Counted from the first letter of the stretch, positions 44,428-53,188 are shown. The stretch: 64,000 nt of DNA from Haloarchaeobius litoreus (GCF_024495425.1 NZ_JANHJR010000004.1:1-64000), one strand, 5' to 3'. Made by a program: numbers and translations. Notes: a model not told the origin generated them from the sequence alone.

Positions 44428-47400
44428 CCGTTTCTTCGGTGGGGACGATGACGACGAAGAGGATTCGTCACTGCCCGTGCCGCACGACGGTGCGGACCGT
44501 GACAGCGAACAGACCGAGTACGTCGAGGAGTCCACGACTCGTCCGTTGTACGACATTGTCGAACAGCAGTCCATCCGCGTCGGCGGCAAGGAAGTCCTGA
44601 CGGAGACGGTGGATGGAGAGGTAGTTGCGGGCCCGTTCGTCCGAGAAATGTTCGAGTCAGCCGTTCACGACGACCAACCCCCGCTCTGGATTGGGTACAC
44701 TGAAGACCCGCAGACGGGGTTCCGTGAAGCCCCACTCAAGTTCAGCTCGCTGTTCCGGCACATCTGGATCGCAGGGACGACTGGCTACGGGAAGTCGACA
44801 TTAGAGCGCAACCAGATGGTGCAGTGGGCGTACGCCGGCTACGGCTTCATGTTCTGCGAACCGAAGGGTGTTGACTCGCGGGAGCTGCTTCGGATGCTTC
44901 CGGAGCATCGGCTCAAGGACGTCGTCTGGATCGAACCCGGGTCGACATCCCACGAGAAGACGGTCGGGATGAACTTCCTCGAACTGCCGGAGTGCGAGAC
45001 ACTCGAGGAACGCGAGAACGAGATCGAGAGCCGGGTCGAGAACCTGAAAGCGGTCTTCGACACTAGCGACTACTGGGGCATCAACATGGAGGCCATCACC
45101 GAGTCCATGGCTCGCGCGATGATGAAGTCCGAAAAGCAGTTCTCGATCATCGATATGTACTTCATCCTCCTGAATGCCGAACGCCGCAAGGACTTCGCAG
45201 AAGACGTCGAGGACCCATACATCAGCGAGTTCTGCAAAGAGATCGCGAAGATGGAGGACGAAGACGTGCGCCCGCTGCTCAAGCGAATCAAATCCTGGGT
45301 CGAGAACGGCGTGATTCGGCGGATCATCGCCCACCGAACCAGCACGATCGACTTCGACGACATCATCGAGAACGACCGGATCGTCATCGTCCGGACGCCC
45401 GTCGAGAACACGGACATCAAGAAGATGGTCACGCTGGGCGTGATGCGAAACCTCTGGTCTGCGGTGCAGCGTCGCTCCTACCAGCAGGATACTACGCCGG
45501 ACCCGTACTTCGTGGTCTGTGACGAGTTCGACGAGATCGCCAGCGAGAATCTGGATATCGAGTCGATGCTCGCCCGTGCTCGCTCGATGCGGCTTTCGGT
45601 GACCCTGGCGTCGCAGTATCCCTCGCAGCTCGACGAGGACACGCTGAAAGCGATGCAGAACAACTGCGACAACCTCCTCACGTTCTCGGTGAACGACAGC
45701 GACGACGCCGACCTGTTGATGAAGCGGTTCCGTGACTACACCGCCGAGGACCTCATCACGACCGACCAGTTCAAGATCTGGACGAAGATCCCGCTCGCCG
45801 GCGGGCGCTACTCCGAGCCCGTACTGCTGAGGACGTTCCCGGCGTATCCGCCGCTCCGGTCGAGTGACGAGATCGACGATATTATCGAGGCGAGTCTGCA
45901 GCGATACGGGACTGATCCGCCGACGGATACGGAGATTCTTCGGAACCTCATTTATCGTGACTACGATGGCGATACCGCCCCGGAATCGCTGGCGCTCGAC
46001 CGGGTGATGGCCGAGTCGATTCGCGCGGTCCAGCTCCGGCGTGGCGAACACGAGCAAAACGGCTGGGTGCCCGTTGAGGTCGTCGACGACGAAGTCCTCT
46101 CTCGACTGGAGAATGCGTCCGACTCCGAACTGGAGACGAGTATCGACGAACTCACCGAGGTCCGACGGGAGTCACCCCTCGTCGAGGTTGACCTCTCCGT
46201 CGAGAACGATGCAGTAGTCGTCCGATTGAGTGAAGACGGGCAGGATATCTCCGCGCCAGAAACGGGCAACGTGTCTGCCGCTGGCGGGAGCGAGCACGAC
46301 GAGCTGCTGTTCGACATCGAGGAGTCATTGACGGGTCTCGGGTTCGCCGTCGAGCTAGTCGAACAGGACGGGAGTGAGCGCCCGGACGGAATCGCAACAC
46401 ATCCCGACCTGGACAGCGAGTTTGCCATTGAGGCAGAGACGACGACGCCCACCAAGCCCGCGAAAGTCCTACAAAACCTCAAGCGTGCGCAGTCGAGGGA
46501 CCAGGTACCGCTGTTCGTGGTGCGACCTGATGAGGAGAAGCGGACGGCAGAGGCTGCTAGAATCGGGGACATTCTCGAAACGCCGGTGCGCGAATTAGCC
46601 GACGGGACCGAGCGGTTCTACACGATGGATGAACGACTCACCTTCGGCGGCGGCGCGAATACCAGAGGAGGTGTTACGACTGTTCGGCCCAGAACCGACG
46701 GTTCAGACCGGACCTTCTGGAATCGGACGGGCTCGAAGTATGAGCTCACGAACGGAAACCGCGTCTTCGCTCGTTTTGACGCCGAGGGTCCGATTTCGAA
46801 AGATGACCTGCCAGCGCACTTCAGCTACGACCCAGAGACGGCCCAGTACACAGTATACTCTCAGGGGCAGAATCACACCTACGAGACGAAAACAGCATTC
46901 GAGGAAGACTGGGTGGTCGTGAAACGGCCGTTCATCCCCTCCCGTGAGCTTCCGAATCCAGCGTTCGAACCTGACGACTATCACATCCTCGTCCTCCCCA
47001 GCGATGAACCGCCACTGTGGTACGAGGACGGGGACACAATCCCGGTCGCTGCCGACCTCTCAGCATTAGACGAGAGGAGCACAGGTGGGCAGGGTCAGGA
47101 CTCCCACGCAGAACCAGATGAAGACATGACTACCACCACCCCTGCCGAGGGTCCGGATGAAACGGAGGCATCGGAGACGAGTCTCGAACTGGACCCGGAC
47201 GATGACGGTGTCGCGGTGTTCGTCGATCGCCACATCACTGTTGATCCTGACGCCAGCGTTCCAAAGAGTGACCTCTTCGAGGCGTACTCTTCGTGGATCG
47301 ACGAGTACGAGATTAGCGGGACGAACAAGGTCTGGTTCGCCCGGAAGTTATCTGACCACGTCCCGGTCGAGCCTGGACGCCAGCGCGTCGACGGCGAACG

Positions 47401-47476
47401 GGTCACCGTGTACGAGGGAATCGACCTCTCCGAGGAGATGAAATCGGCCAGTTCTTCCGATAACGTATCAGAATGA
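44405..47476 (+). CDS. TraD/VirD4-like coupling ATPase fused to a nuclease-like domain and a winged helix
   Basis: 1023 residues. ATPase about 115-480: Walker A AGTTGYGKST (123-132), Walker B YFVVCDEFDE (368-377), then LASQYPSQLD. No TM is visible. Residues about 632-715 look like a PD-(D/E)XK fold: Asp661 in RPDGIA, Glu676-Ala-Glu678 in AIEAE, Lys687. After a linker (about 885-935) the C-terminus (950-1005, VPKSDLFEAYSSWIDEYEI) resembles the winged helix that ends P4/D5-type primases. It overlaps the previous gene by 23 bp. It probably recruits and may also cut element DNA. Confidence 0.8.
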   Translation: MGVKTVFNRFFGGDDDDEEDSSLPVPHDGADRDSEQTEYVEESTTRPLYDIVEQQSIRVGGKEVLTETVDGEVVAGPFVREMFESAVHDDQPPLWIGYTEDPQTGFREAPLKFSSLFRHIWIAGTTGYGKSTLERNQMVQWAYAGYGFMFCEPKGVDSRELLRMLPEHRLKDVVWIEPGSTSHEKTVGMNFLELPECETLEERENEIESRVENLKAVFDTSDYWGINMEAITESMARAMMKSEKQFSIIDMYFILLNAERRKDFAEDVEDPYISEFCKEIAKMEDEDVRPLLKRIKSWVENGVIRRIIAHRTSTIDFDDIIENDRIVIVRTPVENTDIKKMVTLGVMRNLWSAVQRRSYQQDTTPDPYFVVCDEFDEIASENLDIESMLARARSMRLSVTLASQYPSQLDEDTLKAMQNNCDNLLTFSVNDSDDADLLMKRFRDYTAEDLITTDQFKIWTKIPLAGGRYSEPVLLRTFPAYPPLRSSDEIDDIIEASLQRYGTDPPTDTEILRNLIYRDYDGDTAPESLALDRVMAESIRAVQLRRGEHEQNGWVPVEVVDDEVLSRLENASDSELETSIDELTEVRRESPLVEVDLSVENDAVVVRLSEDGQDISAPETGNVSAAGGSEHDELLFDIEESLTGLGFAVELVEQDGSERPDGIATHPDLDSEFAIEAETTTPTKPAKVLQNLKRAQSRDQVPLFVVRPDEEKRTAEAARIGDILETPVRELADGTERFYTMDERLTFGGGANTRGGVTTVRPRTDGSDRTFWNRTGSKYELTNGNRVFARFDAEGPISKDDLPAHFSYDPETAQYTVYSQGQNHTYETKTAFEEDWVVVKRPFIPSRELPNPAFEPDDYHILVLPSDEPPLWYEDGDTIPVAADLSALDERSTGGQGQDSHAEPDEDMTTTTPAEGPDETEASETSLELDPDDDGVAVFVDRHITVDPDASVPKSDLFEAYSSWIDEYEISGTNKVWFARKLSDHVPVEPGRQRVDGERVTVYEGIDLSEEMKSASSSDNVSE

Positions 47477-47516
47477 ATACTATGGACACTGCCAGAATGA
47501 GAACTCGACTGATCGC

Positions 47517-47674
47517 GTTACCCTGGACAGAGAAAAGTGCAGTCTTGACTCACTCAAAGTGCGGTTTTCGACAGGCGAAGATTGCTGTCCAGGGTAAACT
47601 TCAGCAGTGGGATTTCTCTGGAACTGGCGTCCAGGGTAATAACCGCAAGACTGCGGGACTGTCCAGGGTAAAAC
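47517..47674. repeat. Four copies of a CTGTCCAGGGTAA-type motif
   Basis: Core CCAGGGTAA: 47517-47530 (reverse orientation, TTACCCTGG), 47585-47599, 47628-47643 and 47659-47674 (forward). Extended copies share CTGTCCAGGGTAAAC. Spacing between the forward cores is 42 and 32 bp. The block lies between the coupling ATPase and the primase gene and resembles iterons of a replication origin or a set of operators. Confidence 0.6.
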
Positions 47675-47764
47675 GGTCTCAATTAACGACTAGTATAGAG
47701 GGGGGAGAACTCGTTTTCCCGAGAAAAATCGAGAAATCAGGCGACTGGCCAAAATATTCGAAAT

Positions 47765-47821
47765 ATGAGTAGTATTCAGGCTCCGTTTCGGGCGGCTCGC
47801 GAACAGGGTGGTCGAGCATGA
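47765..47821 (+). CDS. 18-codon leader ORF overlapping the primase start
   Basis: ATG 47765 to TGA 47819-47821; encodes MSSIQAPFRAAREQGGRA. The last bases GCATGA hold the primase ATG (47818), so ribosomes finishing this peptide could restart on the primase. Small and possibly accidental. Confidence 0.35.
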   Translation: MSSIQAPFRAAREQGGRA

Positions 47822-48969
47822 GTGAGGGCTGTGAAACACTGGTCGATGCGGAAGCGATTCCGGAGGCATTGCGGTCGCGAGAGCAGTGGGTGTGCTGGCG
47901 GGTGAAGAAACGGGACGGGAAGGACACGAAGGTACCAGTCATCCCGGATGACGGGGGATTCGCCTCGGCAACCGACGAGGAGACCTGGCGGTCGTTCCAG
48001 ACAGCTGTCGAGTATGCTTCCACCGGAGAGGCCGACGGTATCGGCTTCGTGTTCACTGAAGATGACCCATTCGTCGGCGTGGACCTGGACGACTGTCGCG
48101 ACCCGGAGACAGGGGTTCCGTCAGAAGATGCCCAAGACATCGTAGTGTCGCTAGAGTCGTTCACCGAGGTGTCGCCCTCGGGGACGGGCTTTCACGTAAT
48201 CATCAAGGGTGAGATCCCGGGTGAAAGAAGCCGGAAGGGGTCGGTGGAAATGTACGAGACGGCGCGGTTCTTCACGATGACTGGGGACCAGGTCGAAGCG
48301 ACGCCGGCGACAGTTCAGGAGCGGTTGTCCGCACTCGCAGAGGTATACGAGGAGTACCTTACTCCGGAACCGGACACCACTCAGTCCCCGGAGCCCTCCT
48401 ACGCAACCACACGAGGCGGCACAGGTGGCTCCACGACTGGCGGAACGGTGAGAGTAGAGGGTGTGGACCTCTCCGATGAAGAATTGCTTGAGCGGGCACA
48501 GAGCGCAAGCAACGGCGAGAAATTCGAGCGCCTCTGGCGTGGGTCAACCACAGGGTATGAAAGCCAGTCCGAGGCGGACATGGCGCTGTGTTGCATGCTG
48601 GCGTTCTGGACAGGCGGCGATCGGTACCGGATGGATGAGTTGTTCCGTCAGTCTGGGCTCCTCCGTGAGAAATGGGACGAAGTCCACTATGCGGATGGGT
48701 CGACGTACGGCGAGAAGACTATCGAGCGAGCGATTGCGCGCACCTCCGAGTTCTACGACCCCGATGCTGCCGACTCCGAACGGGACGACGTGACACCCGA
48801 CTCTGCTGGATCGCCTGAACGACGGGGCGCTGCCTCTCGGACCGAGAGCCACCTTGCGGAGAAAAATCGTCTCCTCCGAGAGCGTGTGGAAGAACTTGAG
48901 ACGTCACTTGAACGGAAACTCGAACGGATTCAGGAGCTAGAGGCGAAGCTCTCGCGACTCCAATCATGA
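47818..48969 (+). CDS. Primase/polymerase (NrS-1/AEP-type) without helicase domain
   Basis: 383 residues. SREQWVCWRVKKRDGK (about 21-36) and IGFVFTEDDPFVGVDLDDC (about 75-94, catalytic DxD) with SPSGTGFHVI (about 119-128) are the hallmarks of NrS-1-type and bifunctional primase-polymerase N-domains. The next part (about 215-315, EADMALCCMLAFWTGGD) matches the helix-bundle domain that follows in such proteins. The C-terminus is a coiled coil (about 340-383). The superfamily 3/P4 helicase usually found behind it is absent. It should prime replication of the element near the repeats upstream. Confidence 0.8.
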   Translation: MSEGCETLVDAEAIPEALRSREQWVCWRVKKRDGKDTKVPVIPDDGGFASATDEETWRSFQTAVEYASTGEADGIGFVFTEDDPFVGVDLDDCRDPETGVPSEDAQDIVVSLESFTEVSPSGTGFHVIIKGEIPGERSRKGSVEMYETARFFTMTGDQVEATPATVQERLSALAEVYEEYLTPEPDTTQSPEPSYATTRGGTGGSTTGGTVRVEGVDLSDEELLERAQSASNGEKFERLWRGSTTGYESQSEADMALCCMLAFWTGGDRYRMDELFRQSGLLREKWDEVHYADGSTYGEKTIERAIARTSEFYDPDAADSERDDVTPDSAGSPERRGAASRTESHLAEKNRLLRERVEELETSLERKLERIQELEAKLSRLQS

Positions 48970-49185
48970 TACAATCTGGCTAGCGACCGAGTTTCCCCCA
49001 CGATGCCGGGTAATCCCTCATCGTTCGATTGTCATCGAGCTGAATCAGCCGATAAGTAGCTGAGCGTATTGAGTGTCAATTATCCACTATTTCGTATACG
49101 CATTCTAATAGTCGTGCAATGATACCCCGCGCGAGTCGGTCACGAGTGAGCGGTGTCGGTGGAGACGGTCGAGACGGTCCGTCGT
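48970..49185. other. Intergenic region after the primase
   Basis: AT-rich in the middle (49040-49120), then GC-rich. No gene or RNA seen. It may hold the end of the mobile element, but no repeat identifies it. Confidence 0.35.
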
Positions 49186-49219
49186 CGAACGTTTATAATC
49201 GAGTGACCGCAAACGTTCG
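49186..49219 (+). promoter_or_regulatory. TATA box bracketed by 9-bp inverted repeat CGAACGTTT / AAACGTTCG
   Basis: Arms at 49186-49194 and 49211-49219 with a 16-bp centre. TTTATAAT (49192-49199) overlaps the left arm. A protein bound here would block transcription of the small membrane genes that start at 49231. Confidence 0.55.
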
Positions 49220-49230
49220 TCGATTGGAAA

Positions 49231-49482
49231 ATGAATGATTATCTCGGTCTGTCCCGACGAGACGTTGGGGCGGGCATCGCCGCCGGCGGGTCGGCGCTCC
49301 TTGCTGCCGTTCTGGTTAACCTCTGGAACTTCGCTCAGACGTTCAGGGGCCGAGGATTCGACTCCGCTAGCATAGCTGAGTATCGGCGAGGAAGTGAGAT
49401 CATCTTCCTCGGGATGATTGTCACACCGGTCGTCGATCTCATCGTAGCCGACCGTTGTCTGGCGTGTGGTGATGTCGGATGA
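49231..49482 (+). CDS. Small membrane protein, function unknown
   Basis: 83 residues, two TM segments (about 12-32 and 52-72). Starts MNDYLGLSRRDVGAG and ends with CLACGDVG, a CxxC. It is followed by a second small membrane gene that overlaps its end by 11 bp, so the two probably work together. Confidence 0.55.
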   Translation: MNDYLGLSRRDVGAGIAAGGSALLAAVLVNLWNFAQTFRGRGFDSASIAEYRRGSEIIFLGMIVTPVVDLIVADRCLACGDVG

Positions 49483-49735
49483 GCCGGATCCCCGCTACGG
49501 CGCTGTAGCAGGCGTCGTTACAGCAATCGGGTCGCTCTTCATGTTCGCAGTTTTGATAGGATTCATGTTCTCTCTGAGTCAGGTTTCCGCTGGCGGACTC
49601 GCTGGTGCGCTCTCCGAGTTCGTGTTCCTCACTGCCCTAATCGCTGTATTCGGGGGTATCATTACTCTCCCCGTTATCGCTACGATAGGGGCTATTGTAG
49701 GATACGGATACGAATGGTACTTGGCCCGAAGGTAG
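49472..49735 (+). CDS. Small membrane protein, function unknown
   Basis: 87 residues from ATG 49472. Two long hydrophobic helices (about 10-35 and 45-82) with many glycines and a short basic end YLARR. The layout resembles DUF5518-like haloarchaeal membrane proteins, without certainty. Co-transcribed with the preceding gene. Confidence 0.6.
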   Translation: MSDEPDPRYGAVAGVVTAIGSLFMFAVLIGFMFSLSQVSAGGLAGALSEFVFLTALIAVFGGIITLPVIATIGAIVGYGYEWYLARR

Positions 49736-49898
49736 TATTCATCCCGGCCTGTCATGCGTACCTCACCAAATTCCTTGACATGTTCCGCGCGGGAACTGCC
49801 GATGAATTCGGGTTCATACGAGAAGAGACGCCGTCGACCCGGAAAGGTACATCGGATAGCGTCGGTACCTGTACTCGGAGTAATGCCCTCTTTTCCAC

Positions 49899-50561
49899 TT
49901 ATCGAGCCCTAAGTAGTTCTCTGAAGACCCTCCGCGGGACATCCTCGTGTTTGTCCCACTGCTTGATTGTCCCCAGTCGAGGCGCGATGTTGTCGAACAG
50001 TTTGGGGTACTCGTCGTCCGTCACGACAAACGTCGCAGGTGGGTGAACCTCGAGGGTTTTCAGGTATTTTGCTTCATCATCGTCCCCGAACGGAATCGGC
50101 GTCATCGTTTGCGGAAGGACTAGCGAAATCCGCATGAGCTTCGTGCCGTCTGGTTCGAATCGGGTGTCGCGGAGGGTCAGAATGCCACCACGGGTGGCCA
50201 ACGCGTTGCAGTTCTTCCAGTCAGTCAGAGGCCGCCGATTCTTCTTATCAGGATCCTCATCGTATTCTTTCTGCAGCTCTTCAAATTTCCACCTGCCCGT
50301 GTACGGCTCATCGAACCAGTGCATCCCGAAGTATTTTGCCCACAACTTCGCCCGCATCTCATCGGTTATTACCCCCGTATCGTGGACACCGTGATAGACC
50401 GGTATCTCATCTAAATCGGTTAGCTCCTCGGACATTAACACCTGAATGTCTCTATTCGCGTACTGTGAGCCAAAATACGCACGTCCACGGTCGTCTGTCG
50501 ACATGACCTTCGGCTCAATACGTTCGTAGAGCGGGTTGACAGCCCCGTTCATTCCAATCAC
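49899..50561 (-). CDS. Hypothetical protein, 220 residues
   Basis: Soluble, mixed alpha/beta. Start GTG 50561 fits a TATA-like GATTTAAC (minus sense, about 50583-50590) for a leaderless transcript; ATG 50552 is the alternative. Aromatic and charged segments such as YFGMHWFDEPYTGRWKFEE stand out. No family recognised; position in an accessory island suggests a phage- or defence-related role, which is a guess. Confidence 0.6.
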   Translation of the reverse strand: MIGMNGAVNPLYERIEPKVMSTDDRGRAYFGSQYANRDIQVLMSEELTDLDEIPVYHGVHDTGVITDEMRAKLWAKYFGMHWFDEPYTGRWKFEELQKEYDEDPDKKNRRPLTDWKNCNALATRGGILTLRDTRFEPDGTKLMRISLVLPQTMTPIPFGDDDEAKYLKTLEVHPPATFVVTDDEYPKLFDNIAPRLGTIKQWDKHEDVPRRVFRELLRAR

Positions 50562-50776
50562 CCATTATTTGCCCACGTTGTTAAATCTAATGGGGTCTGT
50601 TCTGCCCACACTTAGGATGGGGGGAGAGTCCAGAACTAATCAATATCGCTGACGAATACGGTCAGGAAATTGTCCCAGAGACCGTATTGAGGAGTGTAGC
50701 ATCTAGAGCGAGCAAAACAGATGACGATCCGAACGCCGAATTATCTTTTCCAACCACTCCATATAGTCCCACAAGC
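50562..50776. other. Intergenic region
   Basis: 215 bp, AT-rich at the left where the promoter of the 220-residue gene lies. The rest shows no gene of adequate length. Confidence 0.35.
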
Positions 50777-51382
50777 CTATTCAACTATCCATGAGATGGC
50801 CGCGCCCGTCCCGTGGACAGTATGCTGGAGGCCGTCGAATTTGGCGATCCGGCACACGCTAGCTTCGGCTTCGTACCAGTAGTCGACCTCGCGGACAACT
50901 TTCTCGGCGATGTTCGCCGCCGTGTACCGGTCTGGTAGCGCCTCCACCGCCTTCGGGTCGCTGTCGGCACGCGTGTAGAACAGTCCGAGCAGCCCACTCT
51001 CCTCGCCGAACTCCGACGCGTGAAGTCGGCGAGCATCCGTCAGGAGTGTGTTCCGGTGAAACGGGCTAAACACGTGGCCGTACATGGCGGGTTCTGGGTC
51101 GCCGTTTGCCCGCCAGTAGCGGATCAACTTCGCTTCCACCGGGATTCCTGTCGGTAACACGAGGTCACACCTCCTATCGAGCTCGGGATACGCCACCTCG
51201 CGCTCAACCGATTCATACCGTTCATTCGTGCTACGGAGATGGTTGAGGATCAATTTGATTTGACGTTCCTCATCCTCCGATCCGAGTCCATCACCGTACT
51301 GTCCGTTCGTTTTGGCATCGACAGTCGGAACCACAGCCGCCATATCCTCAGTTAGCTCTTCGAGAGACGGGAGTTCGGCCAT
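50777..51382 (-). CDS. PD-(D/E)XK nuclease-like protein
   Basis: 201 residues from ATG 51382; an upstream extension to 51484 lacks a good start. The central part YPELDRRCDLVLPTGIPVEAK (outline) has Asp73, Glu83 and Lys85 spaced as D-x9-E-x-K, the metal site of restriction-endonuclease folds, with Glu60/62 on the preceding helix. No DNA-binding domain is visible. It is transcribed away from the 555-residue membrane gene, 138 bp apart. Confidence 0.6.
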   Translation of the reverse strand: MAELPSLEELTEDMAAVVPTVDAKTNGQYGDGLGSEDEERQIKLILNHLRSTNERYESVEREVAYPELDRRCDLVLPTGIPVEAKLIRYWRANGDPEPAMYGHVFSPFHRNTLLTDARRLHASEFGEESGLLGLFYTRADSDPKAVEALPDRYTAANIAEKVVREVDYWYEAEASVCRIAKFDGLQHTVHGTGAAISWIVE

Positions 51383-51520
51383 ATGACCACAACATGTCTG
51401 CAAGTCATAGAACCTACGAGTCTTTCGAGATTCAACCGTGTCTACACCCACTCCTTGTAGCCTGCTGTCGAAGCGCCCCAACATGGCGATTTATGTTGCC
51501 TGCTTGCCAACTGCTGACCG

Positions 51521-53188
51521 ATGACAGAGGAACCGCTGGAGAACGTCAGCTCCCTACGAATTCGGGCAGGGCAGGGAGCCCTCATCTTGTTTCTTCTCAC
51601 GGTACGCGAGGCAGTATCATTCCCTGTCAGTCTCGGGTTCGCCCACGTAGCGACCATCGTTCTCTTGATACTTCTGCTCGCAGAGGCCTATCTCAGTCTG
51701 TCCCGTCGGTCAATCTTTCCCGATAAATATGAGCGCAGGGTGAATGAGCTCTTGATCGGGATTGCCCAGAACCCCGTCGCGTGGCCGGTGAAGGCGATAG
51801 TCAAGATAGCTGAGAAACGAAACGAGAACATCAGGCATCAGCGGACGGTGGTGGAGGCCGAGCAGTTCCTCGCCGAGATTGACGAGACCGTTGCCAACGA
51901 CTTCGGCCGGGATGACTGGCTGTCCGATGCATACGATGCCGAATCGACCGCCGAGAAGATCGTCTCGAGGGCGGAACACAACGGGCCATTCGCAGTGAAG
52001 GACGTGGTCGCCCCCGAGATACTCTCCCTCCCCACCGACGACCGACTCATCGTGACCGTGCTGATCATCGTCCGCCGCCAGAGGGCGACCGATGGGGACA
52101 TCTATGAACACAAGGACGCGATCTCGCAATGTTTGGAGAACTTCGACTTCACCCACCCGAGCGAGGCCGAGCTGAAGCTCCTGCACGGGTTCGACGATCT
52201 CCGCGAGATTCTCAACTCGGAGGACGACACGGGCCGCAGGGTCGCTCTGGAAACGGGCGTGGACGACCCGGAACAGGCGTACGAGGAGCTGATGGACGCC
52301 CACTACCCATTCGGGAAGTCCTACCCCGAGTACGACAAGACAACACTCCGAGAGTACAAGAAGAACATCGCGGAACTCGTGCAGGCGGAGCTGAGCGTGG
52401 GCGGGGCGCAGTCGAGGGTTCTGGAGGCCATCAGGGAGGAGCGCGAGCGGCTAAAGCAGGAGCTGGGGAGCAGAGACACGTTCCTGCTCGCACTACGGGT
52501 CATCAACTGGGACGGCTCCGTAGACGGCTACGACGACATTGACCGACCTCTCGCTAGGAAGTTCGACGACCATATCAAGATCGGTCGGACGTACACGGTC
52601 GACGACGAGGCCGAGCGAGACGAAGATGTCCGGGTGAACATGTGGCTGGTCTCCGTCGAGTCACGCTACCCCTCCGGAGACGCCTTCTACCGCTCCGAAG
52701 TTGAGCCCGTACTGCCCGACGAGATCGTCGGGTATGCGACGAGGATAGACACGCCGCTCGGCCCGGACTACGACAGGGATGAACTGTACAAGGAAGCCCA
52801 GAACCGTGAGCTGGTCGATGAGATTGTCGCGCAGGCGGACATCCTGTTCACCGGTCAGCAGGAGGAGGGGATCACCCTCCGTGCGATCGAAAACATGGTT
52901 GACAGGGACGTGAGCGCGGAGGACTTGCTGGCTGCCATCCAGCTCGACTCTATCACGGGTGCGACCGCGGAGGAGAGTCGGGTCTTCTCGGAACATCGCA
53001 GTAATATTGAGGATAGACTCGGAATCGACTCCGTCTTTGAGTGGGGCAATGTCAGCCCCGAACGGGCCGGCAAGGAGATTAACGCGCTCGTGGATATGGG
53101 CGACCGAGAGCGGTGGACAGAGTTGATGTCGTCGCTCATCGACACTGTGCGCCGATGCCGACCACCACAGCAGGTCGCCGTGTCCTGA
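51521..53188 (+). CDS. Membrane-anchored protein of unknown function, 555 residues
   Basis: Two TM helices at about 18-36 and 40-60, then about 490 soluble residues. A coiled-coil-like helix lies at about 280-320 (EYKKNIAELVQAEL...REERERLKQEL). The C-terminal half has beta-rich segments (NWDGSVDGYDDIDRPL, RVNMWLVSVESRYPS). No ATPase, nuclease or protease motif is seen. Codon use is typical of the genome. Divergent pairing with a nuclease-like gene in an accessory island makes a defence role conceivable. Confidence 0.6.
   Translation: MTEEPLENVSSLRIRAGQGALILFLLTVREAVSFPVSLGFAHVATIVLLILLLAEAYLSLSRRSIFPDKYERRVNELLIGIAQNPVAWPVKAIVKIAEKRNENIRHQRTVVEAEQFLAEIDETVANDFGRDDWLSDAYDAESTAEKIVSRAEHNGPFAVKDVVAPEILSLPTDDRLIVTVLIIVRRQRATDGDIYEHKDAISQCLENFDFTHPSEAELKLLHGFDDLREILNSEDDTGRRVALETGVDDPEQAYEELMDAHYPFGKSYPEYDKTTLREYKKNIAELVQAELSVGGAQSRVLEAIREERERLKQELGSRDTFLLALRVINWDGSVDGYDDIDRPLARKFDDHIKIGRTYTVDDEAERDEDVRVNMWLVSVESRYPSGDAFYRSEVEPVLPDEIVGYATRIDTPLGPDYDRDELYKEAQNRELVDEIVAQADILFTGQQEEGITLRAIENMVDRDVSAEDLLAAIQLDSITGATAEESRVFSEHRSNIEDRLGIDSVFEWGNVSPERAGKEINALVDMGDRERWTELMSSLIDTVRRCRPPQQVAVS

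Larger units (their letters stand above)
31891..48969. mobile_element. Putative integrated conjugative-type element (boundaries approximate)
   Basis: The segment starts at an integrase relic and contains a second, amber-interrupted integrase, a collinear set of transfer-type genes (pilin-like, VirB6-like, VirB4-like, coupling ATPase) and repeats plus a primase that could serve replication. Composition is more AT-rich than upstream in 32,000-35,500. The right end is unknown; accessory genes continue to the window edge. No terminal repeats or att sites were identified. Confidence 0.6.

Noticed and set aside
47473-47772. 99-codon frame between coupling ATPase and primase
   Set aside because: The stretch is explained by four CCAGGGTAA repeats; the frame reads straight through them and lacks haloarchaeal composition.
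50140-50180. T-arm-like GGTTCGAATCGGG suggesting a tRNA
   Set aside because: No acceptor or anticodon stem can be formed around it, and it lies inside a coding region.
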